Of a DNA stretch of 64,000 nt, positions 45,171 to 52,628 are shown piece by piece. Every line of letters begins with the position of its first letter. Position 1 is the first letter of the stretch. The notes below the pieces were generated by a model. That model saw nothing but the letters and a program-made list of their open reading frames with translations. It was not told the origin of the DNA and made no database searches. Origin of the DNA: Phenylobacterium sp. (GTDB lineage Bacteria; Pseudomonadota; Alphaproteobacteria; Caulobacterales; Caulobacteraceae); contig NZ_JAUXVZ010000048.1 in assembly GCF_030680185.1 (NCBI RefSeq), positions 27,137-91,136 of the forward strand. Direction: 5' to 3'. The position numbers and the translations under genes are program-made.

Positions 45171-46306
45171 TCCACCGCCTCCAGCAACATGAAACCCACC
45201 AGGACGCGGCCGCTCTCGGGCACGACGCAGAGCACCTGCTGGCCTGGCGACAGCCTGCCCGATCGCAAGAAGGCCTCCAGCATCACCCAGATCGACGCCG
45301 AGCCCACATTGCCCACGGTGCTGAGATTGGAGAACCAGCGGTCCCGGGGGATCATCCCCGCCGTGCTCTCCAGCAGGCCCTCGATCTCGGTGCGCAGGGA
45401 TCGCGCCGAATAGTGGCAGAGCAGATGGTCGATGCTGGCCGGCGCGATCCGCCCCGCCTCCACCTTCTGCAGATAGACGCCGACCCAGGCGCGGATGACG
45501 CGCTTCAGCAACTCGAAGTCCTGCAGCAGGGCGATGGCCCCCTCGGCGTGGGCCGCCTGCGGCCCGGAAAAGGCCCAGGTGGAAAGCGGATCTGCGCGGG
45601 ACTCCGGCGCGGCCCCGGCCCACATGCAGGGATCGAAACGGTCGGCCAGCGAGATCAGGTCGATGAACCGCACCCGCAGAGACAGTCCAGCGGGCCGCGG
45701 CGAAGGCTCCATCACCACCGCGCCTGCGCCGTCCGACAAGGTGAAGCGGAGATAGTCGGCCTCGGGGCGCAGCCGGCCCTTGGCGTCCACCAGGGCCGAG
45801 CCCTCATAGAAGGCGGGCCGAAACCAGCGGGATGAGAATTCGCTGGCGGCGGCGGCGGCGATGTCGTGCTCGCCGGCGCGCACCGACAGCCAGGCCGACT
45901 TGGCCGCCATCAGCGCCGAACCACACACCGATTGGAAGCTGGCCAACTCCAGCGGCCCTCCGCCCAGCTCCCCATGGACATTGGAGCCGTGGCCGGGGAC
46001 CAGATAGTCCCCCTGCGTAGTGGCCGTGGCCAGGAAGCTCAGGTCTCGCGGCGTGAGCGCGGCATGGTCCAGGGCGGCGCGGATGGCGGCCGCGCACATG
46101 GCGGCGTTGGAGGTGGTCGGGCGACCGTCGCGGTCGAGGGCGTAGTGGCGGGTCTCGACCCCGTTCCAGCGCAAGGCCCGCCGCCCCAGGGCGCTGTCTC
46201 GGCCGCCGATACGGCCGATATGATCCTCGATCGCCGCCGAGGCCACGGGCGGCCCAGGCAGGTGCGCGCCCACCCCGGTGATGTACACGTCGCGAAGCTC
46301 GTTCAT
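45167..46306 (-). CDS. KAS III-like beta-ketoacyl synthase (thiolase superfamily)
   Basis: This 379-residue FabH/OleA-type condensing enzyme has Cys128 in FQSVCGSALMAA, His298 in HLLCHYSARSL (position of the HQAN His) and Asn333 in TVGNVGSASIW, completing the Cys-His-Asn triad. The N-terminus DVYITGVGAHLPGPPV is typical. HYSA in place of HQAN and the extra length separate it from housekeeping FabH. It is the first gene of a three-gene, overlapping minus-strand operon with a diiron-oxidase-like protein and an unknown protein, and so probably makes a specialised fatty-acyl product. A terminator lies between it and rpsD upstream. Confidence 0.88.
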   Translation of the reverse strand: MNELRDVYITGVGAHLPGPPVASAAIEDHIGRIGGRDSALGRRALRWNGVETRHYALDRDGRPTTSNAAMCAAAIRAALDHAALTPRDLSFLATATTQGDYLVPGHGSNVHGELGGGPLELASFQSVCGSALMAAKSAWLSVRAGEHDIAAAAASEFSSRWFRPAFYEGSALVDAKGRLRPEADYLRFTLSDGAGAVVMEPSPRPAGLSLRVRFIDLISLADRFDPCMWAGAAPESRADPLSTWAFSGPQAAHAEGAIALLQDFELLKRVIRAWVGVYLQKVEAGRIAPASIDHLLCHYSARSLRTEIEGLLESTAGMIPRDRWFSNLSTVGNVGSASIWVMLEAFLRSGRLSPGQQVLCVVPESGRVLVGFMLLEAVE

Positions 46307-46410
46307 GGCCCCTCGGCGAGGACGGGCGCCGCGCGCACCCTGCGTTGGATGGACTTATCGGGGCGATGGGCGCAGGGGGCAACCGCCGCCGCACGGGGCG
46401 CGGGCAAATG

Positions 46411-46438
46411 AAAAGGGCCCCGGATCGCTCCGGGGCCC
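46411..46438 (-). terminator. Terminator downstream of rpsD
   Basis: GGGCCCCGG (46415-46423), loop ATCGCT, CCGGGGCCC (46430-46438); on the minus strand the stem is followed by TTTT (46414-46411). It lies 28 bases beyond the rpsD stop and insulates rpsD from the KAS III operon. Confidence 0.88.
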
Positions 46439-46465
46439 CTTCGATCTGACAGGATTTTCGACGCC

Positions 46466-47083
46466 TTAGGAGGCGTAGAATTCCACGACCAGGTTCGGCT
46501 CCATCTTCACCGGATAGGGCACTTCGGCCAGTTCCGGGGCGCGGATGAAGCGGGCCGACAGGCCCTTGGCGTCGACTTCGATATAGTCGGGAACCTCACG
46601 TTCCGCCGACGCCTGGGCTTCCAGCACCAGGGCCATGTTGCGCGAACGCTCGCGCACTTCGACCACGTCGCCGGCCTTGACCCGATAGGACGGGATGTTC
46701 ACGCGCTTGCCGTTCACGGTCACGTGGCCGTGGTTCACGAACTGACGAGCAGCGAAAACGGTCGGCACGAACTTGGCCCGATAGACCACGGCGTCCAGGC
46801 GGGACTCCAGCAGGGCGATCAGGTTTTCCGAGGTGTTGCCCTTGCGGCGGGCGGCCTCGTTATAGGTGCGGCTGAACTGCTTTTCGGTCAGGCTGCCGTA
46901 GTAGCCCTTGAGCTTCTGCTTGGCGCGCAGCTGCAGGCCGAAATCCGACACCTTGGACTTGCGGCGCTGGCCATGCTGGCCGGGGCCGTAGGAACGCTGG
47001 TTCACCGGCGACTTGGCGCGGCCCCAGATGTTCTCGCCCATACGGCGGTCGAGCTTGTACTTGGCGGAATGACGCTTGGTCAT
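46466..47083 (-). CDS. rpsD: 30S ribosomal protein S4
   Basis: This 205-residue primary 16S-rRNA-binding protein starts [21 protein letters not shown] and contains RPGQHG-like [12 protein letters not shown], the S4 RNA-binding domain [41 protein letters not shown], and ends LVVEFYAS. Length and order match alphaproteobacterial S4. It stands alone here rather than in the rpoA-region ribosomal operon, as is usual for this class. Confidence 0.98.
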   Translation of the reverse strand: MTKRHSAKYKLDRRMGENIWGRAKSPVNQRSYGPGQHGQRRKSKVSDFGLQLRAKQKLKGYYGSLTEKQFSRTYNEAARRKGNTSENLIALLESRLDAVVYRAKFVPTVFAARQFVNHGHVTVNGKRVNIPSYRVKAGDVVEVRERSRNMALVLEAQASAEREVPDYIEVDAKGLSARFIRAPELAEVPYPVKMEPNLVVEFYAS

Positions 47084-47253
47084 GAAAACTCTTCATCATC
47101 GACACGGCCCGGCGCTTCCGAAAGTGGAGGCGCGATCTCAACGGCGGGGCCCGTATCACCCGTAATGGTCTTCGCACCGCGCAGTCGCCCGCCGGTGTGA
47201 AGGCGCGGTGTATGCCCACCAGGGCGCTGGGAGTCAAGGCAAGGGGGCTTGCC

Positions 47254-47940
47254 CTACGGCCTCGCGCCTACGGCGGTCAGGACCCGGGTGTCGTTGGCCG
47301 GTTGCGCGGGATACTCTCCCATGACCTTCCGACGCACGATCTCGGCCAGGGCGCGGACCTCGGCGGCGGCCTGGCCTCGGGGCTCCCACTCGGTGACCCC
47401 CTGCCCCTCCGACAGGGCCGCCTGATAGGCCTGCCGCACCCGAAGGGACGAGGCGGCCACGGGCACGCCGGCGAAGCGCAGGGCGTCCAGGGTCAGAGAC
47501 ACCTGGCTGGGCTCGCGCCCCTGCCGCGCCGAGGGACATTGGTTCAGCACGATCAGCCCGCTCGCCCGCAGCTGACGAAGAAGCTCCAGGGTCTTCAGGG
47601 CTGCAGCCACATCGAGATAGGTGGGGCGGCTCACCACCAGGCAGAGGTCGGCCACCTTGATGGCGGCGACGACGTCGCCCTCGGGCGCGGCGGGCGTATC
47701 GATGATCAGCAGGTCCCCGCCGCTGCGCCGGGAGGCTGTGGTCAAGGCGAACAACTTGGAGGCCGAGGTCTCCACCACTGAAAGGCTGTGCGCGCGCAGC
47801 GCCTCGCTGGAGGACCGCAGCGGATCGGCGTCGGCCAGAACCGCGCGCGCGCCCCTTTCGCGCAGGGCCGCCGCCAGATTGACGGCCACCGTCGTCTTGC
47901 CGGCGCCGCCCTTACGGGAAATGACTGCGATGGTTTTCAT
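47254..47940 (-). CDS. Orphan ParA-family ATPase
   Basis: This 228-residue deviant-Walker ATPase has KGGAGKTTVAVNLAAALRERG (Walker A with signature Lys), VLADADPLRSS (A' Asp), and LLIIDTPAAPEGDVVAAIKVADLCLVV (Walker B). It resembles short, VirC1/MinD-like ParA proteins used in positioning. No parB is adjacent. It is divergent from the cellulose operon, with 338 bases between; ParA-type BcsQ proteins occur in other bcs operons, but similarity to BcsQ beyond the ATPase core is not evident. ATG 47940 gives MKTIAVISRKGG; the upstream start at 47955 is less likely. Confidence 0.88.
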   Translation of the reverse strand: MKTIAVISRKGGAGKTTVAVNLAAALRERGARAVLADADPLRSSSEALRAHSLSVVETSASKLFALTTASRRSGGDLLIIDTPAAPEGDVVAAIKVADLCLVVSRPTYLDVAAALKTLELLRQLRASGLIVLNQCPSARQGREPSQVSLTLDALRFAGVPVAASSLRVRQAYQAALSEGQGVTEWEPRGQAAAEVRALAEIVRRKVMGEYPAQPANDTRVLTAVGARP

Positions 47941-47970
47941 GATCGCCCCCGCCAAAACCCTAGGTCCAAC

Positions 47971-47979
47971 TTATCCACA
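47971..47979 (+). promoter_or_regulatory. DnaA box
   Basis: TTATCCACA is an exact match to the TTATNCACA DnaA-binding consensus, 31 bases upstream of the ParA-type start codon. A single box does not make an origin; transcriptional control by DnaA or chance are both possible. Confidence 0.45.
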
Positions 47980-48146
47980 GGATCAAGACGTCCCCAAGGG
48001 CGAGCCGGCGCCACCTTTGCGAGCGCCGCTTCAAATGACCCCGAACAACGTGTGTAACCCGGGCCGGCCCCTGCGTCTCAACGTCGCGTTTACTATGTTT
48101 GCAAGGACGCCGATAACCATATTCGCCCCCAGTGAACGTTGATAAT

Positions 48147-48176
48147 AAGTATCAGACGTCGCTATTGCGGATACTT
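48147..48176. promoter_or_regulatory. Inverted repeat upstream of bcsAB
   Basis: AAGTATC (48147-48153) and GATACTT (48170-48176) form a perfect seven-base dyad, with 16 bases between the arms, about 100 bases before the bcsAB start. It overlaps a smaller GATA-N5-TATC dyad. It is a candidate operator for the cellulose operon; the factor is unknown. Confidence 0.35.
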
Positions 48177-48278
48177 GGCTCGCGTCGCTGCGCCGAGATG
48201 GGCGCACTTCTATCTCGAGCCCATTTTGAGCATCGAATTCATCGCCTGATCTGATAGCTCTGAAGTAAATTGCGGCGC

Positions 48279-51200
48279 ATGAATGCTGTACGCGCGATAT
48301 TTTCGGGCGCAGCCCTGATTATTGCGTCTCTGGGGATGGTTGCGGCGATTTTCACCCCGCTGCCTCTTCAGGGTCAGATCATCTTCGGGGCGGCGACACT
48401 GGTGGCGGCCCTGATCCTCAGCCGCAGCTCGGCGCGCGGCGCCACGATCGCCCTATGCCTGATCTCGCTTGCCATCAGCACGCGCTACATGGTGTGGCGG
48501 ACCACCGAGACCCTGGACTTCCTCAGCCCCACCGGCGCCTTCCTGGGGATCGGTCTCTATCTGGCCGAGGTCTATGCCTGGCTGATCCTGGTGCTGGGCT
48601 ATGTCCAGACCACCTGGCCCCTGCGGCGGCCGGTGCGTCCCCTGGATGGCGAGCCGACCCAGTGGCCCAGCATCGACGTGATGATCCCTACCTATAACGA
48701 GAGCCTGCAGATCGTCCGGGATACGGTCCTGGCGGCGCTGGCCATGGACTATCCGCACGACCGCTTCACCGTCCACCTGCTGGACGATGGCCGGCGGCCT
48801 GAGTTCAAGGCTTTCGCCGAGAGCGTGGGGGTGAGCTACATCACCCGGGCCGACAACCTTCACGCCAAGGCCGGCAACCTCAACAACGCGCTCAAGCAGA
48901 CCCAGGCGGATCTCGTCTGCATCTTCGACGCCGACCACATTCCCACCCGCGCCTTTCTGCAGATGACCGCGGGCTGGTTCCAGGAAGATCCCCGCCTGGC
49001 CCTGCTGCAGACGCCTCACCACTTCTATTCCCCCGACCCGGTGCAGCGGAATCTGGTGACCGTAAAAGACGTGCCGGACGAAGGCGCGCTGTTCTATGGC
49101 GCGGTCCAGCCCGGCAACGACTTCTGGAACGCCGCCTTTTTCTGCGGGTCCTGCGCGCTGATCCGCCGCGCCGCCCTGGACGAGACCCAAGGCTTCGCCG
49201 GTGAAACCGTCACCGAGGACGCCCACACCGCCCTGAAGCTGCAGCGCCGCGGCTGGAACACCGCCTATCTCGATATTCGCCTCGCCTCTGGCCTGGCGAC
49301 CGAGCGGCTGGCGCTGCACATCGGCCAGCGCGCCCGCTGGGCCCGGGGCATGCTGCAGATCTTCCGGGTGGACAATCCGCTGTTTGGCCGCGGCCTGAGC
49401 CTCGGCCAGCGGCTTTGCTACGCCAACGCCATGCTCCACTTCATGTTTCCTCTGCCGCGGGTGGTGTTCCTCACCTCGCCGCTCGCCTTCCTGCTCCTGG
49501 GCCAGAACGTCATTCAGGCGTCGGCGGCCATGATCGCGGCCTATGCCGCGCCGCACCTGATCCTCGCCATCGGCGTGGCCAATCAGATCCAGGGCAAGGA
49601 CCGTCGGGCCTTCTGGGGGGAGGTCTATGAGAGCCTGCTCGCCTTCCACCTCATCATTCCGACTCTCCAGACCCTGATCGATCCCCGCCGGGGCAAGTTC
49701 AACGTCACCGACAAGGGCGGCATCCTGGAGCGGAGCTATTTCGATGTGCGCCTCATGTGGCCCCACCTCCTGGCCGCAAGCCTGCTGATCGCCGGCGTCG
49801 CCATGGGGTTCGGCAAGCTGGCCTGGCCCGACCGCTATGATGTCAACCTCGGCACCCTGCTGCTCAACACCACCTGGTCGGCCTTCAGCCTGCTGATCCT
49901 GCTGGTCGCCCTGGCCGTGGGGCGCGAGACCCGACAGCTGCGGGAGTTCGTCCGGGTCGGGGCGCGGCTGCCCGTCCGGCTGACCCTGCGCAGCGGCGAA
50001 GTGGTGGAGACCATCACGAGCGAGGTGTCCATGGGCGGCTTTTCCGCGCCCGAGATCGGGGGCGCGGTCACGGCCGACACGCTCGTGCGGACGGAAATTC
50101 TCTGTGGCGAGCGCTGGCTGGCCCTGCCGATCCGCGTGATCCAGGGCTCCGGCCCCACCTTCCGGGCCCAGTTCCTTGAAATTCCCCTGGACCAGCGTCG
50201 TGAACTGGTCGCCGCCGTGATGGGTCGCGCCGACGCGTGGCAGCCGGCGTCCAAGCCGCCGCCGGCCAATCCCCTCGCCGCCCTCGCCAGCATCCTTCAG
50301 GCCAGCCTCAGCCTGTTTCATCGGGACGGCCACAGGCAGCCCGGCCCCAGGCCGCAGCGTCCCTTCGGCCGGGCTCGGTCGGCCTCGGCGGTCATGCTCG
50401 TCGCGGCGCTCGCCCTGGCGATCCCGGGCCAAAGGGCCCAGGCCCAGGAGCCGGTCGCCGCCCCGACGACGTCAGCGACCGCCGCGCCGGCGCCAGGCGC
50501 CCAGACCCTTCGACTGACCTTCCGCGATCTCGGCGTCAGCCAGCCCCTGCGGCTGGTCTCGGTGGACGGCCAGGCCGGCATTCCCTTCCGCCTGGGCGCC
50601 GACGAGGTGGTCACCGGCGCGCGCCTGACCCTGGCCTACGCCCATTCACCGGCCCTGCTCGAGGACCTGAGCCACCTGACGGTGCTGATCAATGACGAGG
50701 TGGTGGCCACCGCCCCCCTGCTGGCCAGCACCGCAGGGGGAACCCGCCTGTCGCTGGAATTGAATCCGGCCCTGTTCCTCGTCGAGAACCGCCTCAATCT
50801 GCGCTTCGCCGGCCACTACACCCGAGACTGCGAGGACCCGCTGCACTCGTCCCTCTGGGCGGTGATCAGCAACGCCTCAGTGCTTGAGCTCGACATCGAA
50901 AGGCTGCCTGCGCCGCCGGATCTGGCGCGCTTTCCGGCGCCATTCTTCGACAATGCCGACCGCCGCCTGGAGCTGCCCTTCGTGTTCGCCGGCGCGCCAA
51001 ACGGCCAGACCATCCAGGCGGCCGGGGCCCTGGCCTCCTATTTCGGCCTCCAGGCCAGCTATCGTGGCTTTCGCTTCCCGGTGCTGATCGACCAACTTCC
51101 CACGGGCGATGGCGTGGTGTTCGCCCTGGGGAACGGCGAGGCTCTGGGCCTGGACCTGCCGGCGATCAACGGGCCGACCGTGGCGGTGATCGCCAATCCC

Positions 51201-52628
51201 CTGGACAGCAGCCGGCGCCTGTTGCTGGTCATGGGGCGAGACCCGTCCGAATTGCGCCAGGCCGCGCTGACCCTCGCCCTCGGGGCGCCAGGACTCAGCG
51301 GGCCGATAGCTACGCTGGGCCAGCCGACGATCCCTAGCCGGGTCGCCTATGACGCCCCGCGCTGGATCAGCACGAAGCGCCCCGTGCGGCTTGGCGAGAT
51401 CATGGATCCGGCCCTGCTCTACGCCGACGGCTTGCCGCCGGGGCCGGTCCGGGCCTCCTTCCGCCTGCCGCCGGACCTGCTGTTCTGGCCGCAGAGCGCC
51501 GCCCCGCTCAAGCTGCGCTATCGCTACCCCATGGGGCCGTGGATAGATCGGGAGGCCTCGCGCCTCGACGTCTCGGTCAATGGCCAGTACCTGCGCTCTC
51601 TTCGGCTGAACCAGACCGCTGAGGCGGCCGGCTGGCGCCATCGCCTGCTCACCCCCTTCGTCCGCAACGAAACCACCATCAACCTGCCGGCCTACAATCT
51701 GTTCGGCAGCAATGAGCTGCAGTTCTATTTCGACCTGAAGGCGCGCCAGACCGGCGCCTGCGAGGGCCAGCTGCCGACCAATATCCGCAGCGGGATCGAC
51801 CCGGACACCGAGCTGGACCTGACCGGCGCCCACCATCTCACCAGCCTGCCGAACCTCGCCTATTTCGCCAGCGCCGGCTTCCCGTTCACCCGCATGGCCG
51901 ACCTTGACCAGACCGTCGTGGTGTTGCCCGCACGGCCTTCGCCGGCCGAACTGGCGGCCTATCTGCACCTCATGGCGCGCTTCGGGGATGCGACCGGCGC
52001 GGCCGTCACCCGGGTGCACCTGGCCAGCCCCAGCGACACCGACGCCCTGCGCGACCGCGACGTGCTGATGATCGGCCCGCTCAGCCTGCTGGCCGAGAAC
52101 GCCGAACTCAGCGCCGCGGCGCCGGTGGAAATGGGTCAGGGCCGTCTGACCCTGCGGGTCCAGGACTGGGCCCGGCGGCTGTTCTCCACCTGGGGCACCT
52201 TCATCGGGCGCGATGACGCCGCCAGCCGGGACCGCGCCGCCAGCCTTCTGGTCGAGTCCGGGCCGTTTTCAGGCCTGATGAGCTTCGCCTCGCCCTATGG
52301 CCGGGACCGGGTGGTGGTCGCCCTGCTCTCCGACCGGCCCGAGCAGATCCTGGCCATCGCCCAGGGTCTGGACGACCCAGCCATCAACGCGCGGGTGGCC
52401 GGCGACCTTGTGGTCGGCACGGGCGAAGGCCTCAGCGCCTTCAAGGTCGGCCCCAGCTTCCAGGCGGGCGACATGGCCTGGGGCTACCGCATCTTCTGGT
52501 GGCTGAGCCGCCATCCCATCCTGATGGCCCTGGGCCTGGTCCTGGCCGCCATCGTCATCTCCATCCCCCTGGCCTTCGCCATGCGTCGCCAGGAGCGCAG
52601 GCGCCTGGGAGCCATGGCCGACCAATGA
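48279..52628 (+). CDS. bcsAB: Fused cellulose synthase BcsA-BcsB
   Basis: A 1449-residue fusion, as in Komagataeibacter AcsAB. Residues 1-~700 are BcsA: membrane helices, GT2 motifs Asp169-Asp170-Gly171, Asp217-Ala-Asp219, Thr312-Glu313-Asp314 and Gln350-Arg-Ala-Arg-Trp354, then a PilZ domain with RxxxR at 555-559 and Glu582-Val-Ser-Met-Gly-Gly. PilZ activation by c-di-GMP is expected, although Glu replaces the usual Asp/Asn. A hydrophobic, signal-like helix at ~705-717 leads into BcsB (to 1449), with a C-terminal membrane anchor. It polymerises UDP-glucose and passes glucan to the periplasm. ATG 48279 is preferred to TTG 48270. The stop overlaps bcsC. Confidence 0.95.
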   Translation: MNAVRAIFSGAALIIASLGMVAAIFTPLPLQGQIIFGAATLVAALILSRSSARGATIALCLISLAISTRYMVWRTTETLDFLSPTGAFLGIGLYLAEVYAWLILVLGYVQTTWPLRRPVRPLDGEPTQWPSIDVMIPTYNESLQIVRDTVLAALAMDYPHDRFTVHLLDDGRRPEFKAFAESVGVSYITRADNLHAKAGNLNNALKQTQADLVCIFDADHIPTRAFLQMTAGWFQEDPRLALLQTPHHFYSPDPVQRNLVTVKDVPDEGALFYGAVQPGNDFWNAAFFCGSCALIRRAALDETQGFAGETVTEDAHTALKLQRRGWNTAYLDIRLASGLATERLALHIGQRARWARGMLQIFRVDNPLFGRGLSLGQRLCYANAMLHFMFPLPRVVFLTSPLAFLLLGQNVIQASAAMIAAYAAPHLILAIGVANQIQGKDRRAFWGEVYESLLAFHLIIPTLQTLIDPRRGKFNVTDKGGILERSYFDVRLMWPHLLAASLLIAGVAMGFGKLAWPDRYDVNLGTLLLNTTWSAFSLLILLVALAVGRETRQLREFVRVGARLPVRLTLRSGEVVETITSEVSMGGFSAPEIGGAVTADTLVRTEILCGERWLALPIRVIQGSGPTFRAQFLEIPLDQRRELVAAVMGRADAWQPASKPPPANPLAALASILQASLSLFHRDGHRQPGPRPQRPFGRARSASAVMLVAALALAIPGQRAQAQEPVAAPTTSATAAPAPGAQTLRLTFRDLGVSQPLRLVSVDGQAGIPFRLGADEVVTGARLTLAYAHSPALLEDLSHLTVLINDEVVATAPLLASTAGGTRLSLELNPALFLVENRLNLRFAGHYTRDCEDPLHSSLWAVISNASVLELDIERLPAPPDLARFPAPFFDNADRRLELPFVFAGAPNGQTIQAAGALASYFGLQASYRGFRFPVLIDQLPTGDGVVFALGNGEALGLDLPAINGPTVAVIANPLDSSRRLLLVMGRDPSELRQAALTLALGAPGLSGPIATLGQPTIPSRVAYDAPRWISTKRPVRLGEIMDPALLYADGLPPGPVRASFRLPPDLLFWPQSAAPLKLRYRYPMGPWIDREASRLDVSVNGQYLRSLRLNQTAEAAGWRHRLLTPFVRNETTINLPAYNLFGSNELQFYFDLKARQTGACEGQLPTNIRSGIDPDTELDLTGAHHLTSLPNLAYFASAGFPFTRMADLDQTVVVLPARPSPAELAAYLHLMARFGDATGAAVTRVHLASPSDTDALRDRDVLMIGPLSLLAENAELSAAAPVEMGQGRLTLRVQDWARRLFSTWGTFIGRDDAASRDRAASLLVESGPFSGLMSFASPYGRDRVVVALLSDRPEQILAIAQGLDDPAINARVAGDLVVGTGEGLSAFKVGPSFQAGDMAWGYRIFWWLSRHPILMALGLVLAAIVISIPLAFAMRRQERRRLGAMADQ

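Larger units (their letters stand above)
47941..48278. other. 338-base divergent intergenic region, parA-like/bcsAB
   Basis: There is no coding sequence of credible length here. It is richer in A+T than its surroundings, especially 48090-48180, and must hold promoters for both the ParA-type gene and the cellulose operon. Contents seen are one consensus DnaA box at 47971-47979, an AAGTATC inverted repeat at 48147-48176 and a GATA-N5-TATC dyad at 48141-48153. No clear sigma-70 promoter or riboswitch could be assigned. Confidence 0.6.

Noticed and set aside
44505..45623. Extended 372-codon form of the HDO gene
   Set aside because: The extra N-terminal 151 codons lie inside the KAS III gene in another frame. 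The ATG at 45170 overlapping the KAS III stop gives the family-length protein.
47254..47940. Calling the ParA-type gene bcsQ
   Set aside because: It is divergent from, not within, the cellulose operon, and it reads like a generic orphan ParA; position alone is not enough.
47971..47979. Replication origin at the DnaA box
   Set aside because: Only one consensus box, no cluster and no dnaA, hemE or gidA-type neighbours. It is treated as a possible regulatory site only.
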